Assembly: GCA_964568355.1 (NCBI GenBank)
Contig: CAZMRK010000462.1
Span: 1 to 11,159 of the forward strand
From: JAJPJX01 sp964568355
Lineage (GTDB): Bacteria > Acidobacteriota > Terriglobia > Bryobacterales > Bryobacteraceae
DNA length: 11,159 nucleotides
Direction: 5' to 3'
Below, piece by piece: positions 7,057 through 11,159 of the stretch. Position 1 is the stretch's first letter. Each line of letters opens with the position of its first letter. Below the pieces are notes generated by a model that had not been told where the DNA came from, ran no database searches, and saw nothing but the letters and a program-made list of their open reading frames with translations. The translations under genes were made by a program, and so were the position numbers.

Positions 7057-7082
7057 TATTTGATACCTTCATATCTTAAATA
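7057..7082. promoter_or_regulatory. Imperfect AT-rich inverted repeat overlapping the predicted hox promoter (candidate operator)
   Basis: TATTTGATA (7057-7065) is matched by TATCTTAAATA (7072-7082), whose complement reads TATTTAAGATA; the arms agree apart from a two-base insertion. The inner GATA and TATC are six bases apart. The element covers the predicted -10 and start region of the hox promoter, where a repressor would act. It stands out as the AT-rich island in an otherwise GC-rich spacer. The binding protein is unknown. Confidence 0.4.
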
Positions 7083-7096
7083 AAGACCGGTAGCAA
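7068..7096 (-). promoter_or_regulatory. Predicted sigma70-type promoter of the hox operon
   Basis: On the minus strand TTGCTA (7091-7096) is followed after 17 bases by TATGAA (7068-7073). Each box matches four of six consensus bases. The implied transcription start near 7061 leaves a leader of about 23 bases that contains the hoxE ribosome site. This is a pattern call only, and sigma factors of this phylum are less well described. Confidence 0.45.
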
Positions 7097-7181
7097 GGGG
7101 GCGGCGGAGATCCGGGCGCGAAGGACCATCTTGCCGAGCCATCGGGCTGAATCAGGTTTCCGCCGGCCGGCAATTTTCCTG

Positions 7182-7211
7182 TTGATTCCTTATCGCGGCA
7201 TCCACTATACT
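7182..7211 (+). promoter_or_regulatory. Predicted promoter of the padR-permease operon
   Basis: TTGATT (7182-7187) and TATACT (7206-7211) are separated by 18 bases. The boxes match four and five of six consensus bases. The implied start near 7218 leaves only about nine bases before the padR ATG, so the transcript would have a very short leader. The small palindrome GGTTACC (7218-7224) lies between the -10 box and the ATG and could be part of an autoregulatory site. Confidence 0.5.
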
Positions 7212-7226
7212 CCTGTAGGTTACCAA

Positions 7227-7598
7227 ATGAAAAACTCGCCCGAGGAAAAAGCAGATGTGCTTCAGGGCACTCTCATCCTTCTCGTCCTGAGAACCTTAGA
7301 GGCGCTGGGCCCGCTTCACGGATATGGAATTGCGCGCCGAATCGAACAGATCAGCGGAGAACTCCTGCAACTGAATCAGGGCACGTTGTATCCGGCGCTT
7401 TTGCGGATGGAGCAGGAGGGATGGGTCGCTTCCAAGTGGGGGGCCTCGGAAAAGAATCGCAAAGCGAAGTTCTATTCGATCACGGGGGCAGGACGAAAGA
7501 GGCTCGCGAAGGAGACAAAGGACTGGCACCGCATGTCCTCGACCATCGAGCGTTTCTTAGGTCCGATCCCCGATGCGACTGCCGAGGATCTGGGATGA
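7227..7598 (+). CDS. PadR-family transcriptional regulator (acidobacterial, permease-linked type)
   Basis: This 123-residue winged-helix protein is likely a repressor of the operon it heads. The PadR signature is clear: LQGTLILLVLRTLE at 12-25, HGYGIARRIE at 31-40, the recognition-helix region GTLYPALLRMEQEGWV at 52-67, and the wing region SEKNRKAKFYSIT at 74-86. The C-terminal dimerisation part is short, as in small PadR proteins. The frame is open further upstream to 7131, but the ATG at 7227 is preferred: it gives the normal N-terminus (MKNSPEEKADVLQGTL), and the earlier start would put the predicted promoter inside the gene. Its stop overlaps the permease ATG as ATGA, so the two are probably co-translated. 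This tight pairing is typical of Acidobacteriota. The effector is unknown. Confidence 0.93.
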   Translation: MKNSPEEKADVLQGTLILLVLRTLEALGPLHGYGIARRIEQISGELLQLNQGTLYPALLRMEQEGWVASKWGASEKNRKAKFYSITGAGRKRLAKETKDWHRMSSTIERFLGPIPDATAEDLG

Positions 7599-10243
7599 GC
7601 TGGCCAAGGGTTTTTGTCGCGCGCCTCCGAGGTTTGCTCGGCAAGGGCCGGATGGAACGCGAGTTGAACGAGGAGATCTGCTTTCACCTGGAGATGCAGG
7701 CCGAAGACAACCAGCGGGCCGGGATGAGCGTGGCGGAAGCCCGGAGAGCCGCAATGCGGAGCTTCGGAGGGGTTGAGCCGATGAAGGAAAAGTTTCGAGA
7801 GCAACGAACTTTTGCCTGGACGGCAACGGCCATTCAGGACATATCGCACGGGTTGCGGCTGCTTCGCAGGCGGCCGGGATTTACGATTGCCGCCGGTCTC
7901 TCGCTGGCGTTGGGAATCGGTTTCACAACCGCAATCTTTACAATTCTGAACGCGGTTGCCCTCCGCCCCCTCCAGTATCAGGACGCGGACCGGTTGCTCT
8001 GGATGACGCAGGTACTGAAAAAGAATAGCACCGACGAGGTGACGCTGACCCCGCATTTTCTGGAGTGGCGGCGTCAAAACCAGACGTTCACTGACCTGGC
8101 CGGGTACAACTTCCAAACCCGGAATCTGACCGGCATCGACGAGCCTTTGGAAGTACCTTCGGCGAAAGCATCGGCTTCCCTCCTGCCTATTCTCGGAGTT
8201 CAGCCGGTTTTGGGCCGCAACTTTCTGAAGCAGGAAGACTATAAAGGACGCGATCAGGTCGTTCTGCTCGGACATGCGTTGTGGCGGCAGCGGTTCGGCG
8301 CCAATCCGAAAATCATTGGACAGGCCATCCCTCTTGACGGCAGCCCGTTCACGGTTGTGGGCGTTCTCCCGCCGGATTTCGTTTTCCCGGGAGCCGACCA
8401 GGTCCAATTGATCACACCCTTGGGCAAAGATGAGGCGGCCGAGTTGCAGTACAAGGTAGGCTCGATCATTTTCAATGTGGTTGGCCGGCTGAAGCCGGGA
8501 GCAACCGTCCGGCAGGCCACTGCTGAGCTGGAGGTGATCCAGTCGCGTTTGCCCGTACCTCCGTTTCGCCCCACCATGGGCCTAAAGGTATTGCCGCTTC
8601 GCGCGTATTTGTTTGGAAACGTGACAGCGGCGGGCTCGATTCTGCTTGCCGCAGCAGGCTTCCTGTTGCTGATCTCCTGCGCGAACGTCAGTAATCTGCT
8701 CCTGTCGCGCTGGATGCAACGAGATAGGGAACTTGCGATCCGGTCGGCTCTGGGCGCGTCGCGAGGCCGCCTGCTTTGTCAACTGCTCACGGAGAGCGGA
8801 GTACTCGGAATCCTGGCGTGCGGGGCTGGGGCTGCGCTTGCCTTCTGGGCACGCCGTCCGCTGATCGCGCTGAGTCCCTACGAGTTTTCGGGGCTGCAGA
8901 CGCTCCCATTCGATGCTCGTGTTATCGGATTTGCCCTCCTGCTGGGTATGCTCACTACATTGCTGTTCGGACTGCTGCCGGCCTTTCGCGCAACGAAGTC
9001 CGGGATGATGGAGGCGGTCAGGGCCGGCGAGGCGGGCGTCGTTGGCGGGCGAGGCTCGCTGCGTGTCCTCTCGGTCATCGCGGCGGCCGAAATCGCCACT
9101 ACGCTGGTGCTGTCGGCCGGCGCGGGTCTGATGCTCCAGAGCTTCTGGAAGATGCGGTACCGGAATCTGGGCTTTCAGCCGGACCACCTGGTGGCGGCGA
9201 CGCTGAATCTTTCCGGTGCTGCGTATCGTGACATCGGGAGGAGATCCGCCTTCATCCAGGAACTGCTGGATCGCGTTCAAAATCTTCCGGGTGTGGAACT
9301 CGCGGCCATCACGAATGCCGGAGAGATCCCGCCGGGAGATTTTCACGCGACCAATACGTTCGCGATCGAAGGACGGAACCAGCCTCTGGGAGGACCGAGA
9401 CCCATTGCGCGCTACCCGGTGGTCAGTCCTGCGTATTTCGCCATCATGGGTATCCCTTTGCTCAAAGGCAGGTTTTTGCAGGACTCCGATGGACAGAATT
9501 CCCTGCCGGTTGCCGTGGTCAACCACGCTCTGGTCCGCCGCTATTTCGCGCACGAGAATCCGATTGGGAGACATATCCGAACGGGAGGCGCCGATCAGCC
9601 CTGGCGGACCGTCACGGGCGTGGTCGGCGATGTCAAGACTTCCGGCCTCAGATTTGCCGCGGAGGCGGCGGTTTACCTGCCGTATCGCCAGACCGGCGTT
9701 TCCACCGAAGTTGGTATCGTGCTGCGCTCTCCTCTGGTGGTGGGAGCTATTGCGAGTGAGCTTCGAAAGGCAGTCGCAGATCTCGACAACAATCAACCAG
9801 TGGCCAGTGTGCAGTCGCTGGAGGATCGCCTGAGCGCGTCCGTTTCAGGCCCGCGCTTTACCGCCCTGCTGTTAGTCGCTTTTGCGGGCCTTGCGGCCGT
9901 GCTCGGGTTGATCGGCGTCTACGGCGTAATGGGGTGCCGCGTTCGATGGCAGTTGCGGGAAATTGCCGTGCGGCAAGCGCTCGGGGCGCAGCGAAGCGAC
10001 GTAATCTGGCACGTGATTCGCCAGGGAGTCGAAATCATCGTTCCGGGGCTGTTCGTTGGTTTGTGCGCAGCGCTTGGCCTCGGCAAACTGCTGGCGAGCA
10101 TGCTCTACGAAGTTTCAGCGCGAGACCCGTTTACGCTGGCCGCGCTCTCGGCAGTTCTGACCGGTGCCGCTCTACTAGCCTGCTGCATCCCGGCAATACA
10201 GGCTGCCAACTCGGACCCGCTGCATATCCTTCGGCATGATTAA
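7595..10243 (+). CDS. ADOP-type orphan permease (two MacB-core and two FtsX domains)
   Basis: This 882-residue inner-membrane protein is built like two fused MacB/FtsX permeases. Residues 1-85 are a soluble prefix with a helical stretch rich in Glu and Arg. A first membrane helix lies near 97-121, followed by a MacB-like periplasmic core (about 125-335). Helices near 342-369, 398-420 and 442-464 form the first FtsX domain, with the cytoplasmic motif ELAIRSALGASRGRL at 379-393. A helix near 489-513 starts the second half, with another periplasmic core (about 525-745) and a second FtsX domain (helices near 755-782, 811-835 and 846-871) carrying REIAVRQALGAQRSDVIW at 788-805. The duplicated layout without an ATPase gene alongside is the acidobacterial duplicated orphan permease pattern. 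Substrate, partner ATPase and even transport activity are unknown. The ATG at 7595 overlaps the padR stop and has GAGG a few bases upstream; the frame is open further back, but only inside padR. Confidence 0.93.
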   Translation: MSWPRVFVARLRGLLGKGRMERELNEEICFHLEMQAEDNQRAGMSVAEARRAAMRSFGGVEPMKEKFREQRTFAWTATAIQDISHGLRLLRRRPGFTIAAGLSLALGIGFTTAIFTILNAVALRPLQYQDADRLLWMTQVLKKNSTDEVTLTPHFLEWRRQNQTFTDLAGYNFQTRNLTGIDEPLEVPSAKASASLLPILGVQPVLGRNFLKQEDYKGRDQVVLLGHALWRQRFGANPKIIGQAIPLDGSPFTVVGVLPPDFVFPGADQVQLITPLGKDEAAELQYKVGSIIFNVVGRLKPGATVRQATAELEVIQSRLPVPPFRPTMGLKVLPLRAYLFGNVTAAGSILLAAAGFLLLISCANVSNLLLSRWMQRDRELAIRSALGASRGRLLCQLLTESGVLGILACGAGAALAFWARRPLIALSPYEFSGLQTLPFDARVIGFALLLGMLTTLLFGLLPAFRATKSGMMEAVRAGEAGVVGGRGSLRVLSVIAAAEIATTLVLSAGAGLMLQSFWKMRYRNLGFQPDHLVAATLNLSGAAYRDIGRRSAFIQELLDRVQNLPGVELAAITNAGEIPPGDFHATNTFAIEGRNQPLGGPRPIARYPVVSPAYFAIMGIPLLKGRFLQDSDGQNSLPVAVVNHALVRRYFAHENPIGRHIRTGGADQPWRTVTGVVGDVKTSGLRFAAEAAVYLPYRQTGVSTEVGIVLRSPLVVGAIASELRKAVADLDNNQPVASVQSLEDRLSASVSGPRFTALLLVAFAGLAAVLGLIGVYGVMGCRVRWQLREIAVRQALGAQRSDVIWHVIRQGVEIIVPGLFVGLCAALGLGKLLASMLYEVSARDPFTLAALSAVLTGAALLACCIPAIQAANSDPLHILRHD

Positions 10244-10281
10244 GGGGGCCTCTCAGTCCGTCGCGCTTTCGGTGTCATCAT

Positions 10282-10286
10282 AGAGG
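10282..10286 (+). promoter_or_regulatory. Ribosome binding site of the GH35 gene
   Basis: AGAGG stands eight bases before the ATG at 10295-10297, which in turn begins a twin-arginine signal. It can pair with CCTCT just after the permease stop (GCCTCT 10248-10253 with AGAGGC 10282-10287), although with a 28-base loop. Confidence 0.6.
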
Positions 10287-10294
10287 CAGAGTCT

Positions 10295-11159
10295 ATGCAG
10301 ACCCGACGAGAAGTTCTGGGCGCAATTGCCGGCGCCTTCGCTGCGCCGGTTCCTGTTCGCGGAGCGGCGAACCACTCCTTCGGCATTCGCGGAGATCGCT
10401 TTGTGCTGGATGGCAAGCCGTTCGTCGTCCGGTCCGGCGAGATGCATTATGCCCGCATTCCCCGCGAATACTGGCGCGATCGCATGCAGAAGATGCGCGC
10501 CATGGGTCTGAATACGCTGTGCATGTACTCGTTCTGGAATATGCACGAGCCGCGGCCCGGCGAGTTCGATTTTTCCGGAAACCTCGATATCGCGGCTTTC
10601 ATTCGCACCGCCCAGGAGGAGGGGCTGTGGGTCATCGTGCGGCCCGGTCCTTATAGTTGCGCCGAGTGGGAGTTTGGCGGATTTCCTTCCTGGCTGCTGG
10701 AAACTCCGGACCTGCGCGTGCGCAGCGCCGATCCGCGATTTCTCGAAGCGGCCGGCCGCTATATGAAAAGGCTGCTGGCCGAAGTGGCCCCGTTGCAGAT
10801 CACCCGGGGCGGGCCGGTCATCCTGATGCAGGTGGAAAACGAATACGGATCTTTCGGGAAAGACAAAGTCTATCTGAACGCTATTCGCCGCATGATCGTG
10901 GACGCCGGCATCGAGATCACGCTCTACACCGCCGACGGCTCGCTTGATTCCATGCTCGCCGGCGGCACTCTTCCCGATCTCCCCTCGGTGATCAACTTCG
11001 GCGGCGCCCCACAGCGGGAATTCGAAAACTTCGCCCGATTTCGCACGGGAGTGCCGCGGATGTGCGGCGAATATTGGGTCGGCTGGTTCGATCACTGGGG
11101 CGAAAAACACCACACCGGCAACAATGCCGTACACCTGGCCGGCATCGACTGGATGCTCG
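10295..11159 (+). CDS. GH35 beta-galactosidase with Tat signal (C-terminus cut by window edge)
   Basis: The frame stays open from the ATG to the right edge, giving 288 residues of a protein that is usually at least twice as long. The N-terminus MQTRREVLGAIAGAFAAPVP has a twin-arginine pair (Arg4, Arg5; RREVLG) and a short hydrophobic stretch, so export by Tat is expected. The catalytic barrel starts near residue 30. Family 35 hallmarks are FVVRSGEMHYARIPREYW (43-60), WNMHEPRPGEFDF (81-93), RPGPYSCAEWEFGGFPSWL (116-134), QVENEYGS (179-186; Glu183 the probable acid/base) and GEYWVGWFDHWG (258-269; Glu259 the probable nucleophile). The likely reaction is release of terminal beta-galactose from oligosaccharides or plant polysaccharides outside the cytoplasm. 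The gap to the permease stop is 51 bases with no promoter I would defend, so it may be co-transcribed or independent. Confidence 0.93.
   Translation, partial: MQTRREVLGAIAGAFAAPVPVRGAANHSFGIRGDRFVLDGKPFVVRSGEMHYARIPREYWRDRMQKMRAMGLNTLCMYSFWNMHEPRPGEFDFSGNLDIAAFIRTAQEEGLWVIVRPGPYSCAEWEFGGFPSWLLETPDLRVRSADPRFLEAAGRYMKRLLAEVAPLQITRGGPVILMQVENEYGSFGKDKVYLNAIRRMIVDAGIEITLYTADGSLDSMLAGGTLPDLPSVINFGGAPQREFENFARFRTGVPRMCGEYWVGWFDHWGEKHHTGNNAVHLAGIDWML

Noticed and set aside
7131..7226. A longer padR product starting 32 codons upstream.
   Set aside because: Those codons overlap the predicted -35 and -10 boxes, add residues unlike PadR proteins and would lengthen the normal N-terminus.
8582..9796. A 404-residue minus-strand frame inside the permease gene.
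   Set aside because: Its product is dominated by Arg, Gln and Ser without domains, while the plus strand carries both FtsX motifs and the periplasmic cores.
10253..11134. A 293-residue minus-strand frame opposite the GH35 gene.
   Set aside because: The plus strand encodes clear GH35 catalytic motifs and a Tat signal throughout; the minus-strand product has no recognisable features.

Overview
This GC-rich window most likely comes from a soil-type member of the Acidobacteriota. The best taxonomic clue is a PadR-family regulator overlapping by 4 bases the gene of a large MacB/FtsX-type permease with no ATPase gene beside it. That pair has the layout of the 'acidobacterial duplicated orphan permease' (ADOP) family and its dedicated PadR regulator. 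A Tat-exported family GH35 glycosidase is compatible with a carbohydrate-degrading soil bacterium. The assignment rests on gene content only.

Layout. (1) Bases 1-533, minus strand: a NUDIX hydrolase cut by the left edge. (2) Bases 534-658: a short intergenic stretch holding two copies of an identical 22-bp palindrome. (3) Bases 659-7038, minus strand: a compact five-gene operon, transcribed hoxE-hoxF-hoxU-hoxY-hoxH, encoding a cytoplasmic NAD(P)-linked bidirectional [NiFe]-hydrogenase (group 3d type). Every gene has a clear Shine-Dalgarno sequence; two junctions are ATGA overlaps and the other two gaps are 15 and 19 bases. (4) Bases 7039-7226: a divergent promoter region with an AT-rich imperfect inverted repeat on the hox side and a padR promoter on the other. 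(5) Bases 7227-10243, plus strand: padR and the ADOP permease. (6) Bases 10295-11159, plus strand: a GH35 beta-galactosidase cut by the right edge.

How the hydrogenase parts fit. HoxH carries the NiFe site and HoxY the proximal [4Fe-4S] cluster. HoxU and HoxE relay electrons, and HoxF carries FMN and the NAD(H) site. The standout is HoxF: at 1050 residues it is not an ordinary HoxF but a HoxF/NuoF module fused in frame to a complete GltD/NfnB-like module (N-terminal Fe-S domain, FAD site, and a second Rossmann fold with an Arg pattern typical of NADPH binding). The complex therefore has a second flavin and probably a second pyridine-nucleotide site. This suggests H2 chemistry coupled to both NAD(H) and NADP(H), or possibly flavin-based bifurcation. 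No maturation genes (hyp, hoxW) are in the window, although HoxH still carries its cleavable C-terminal tail.
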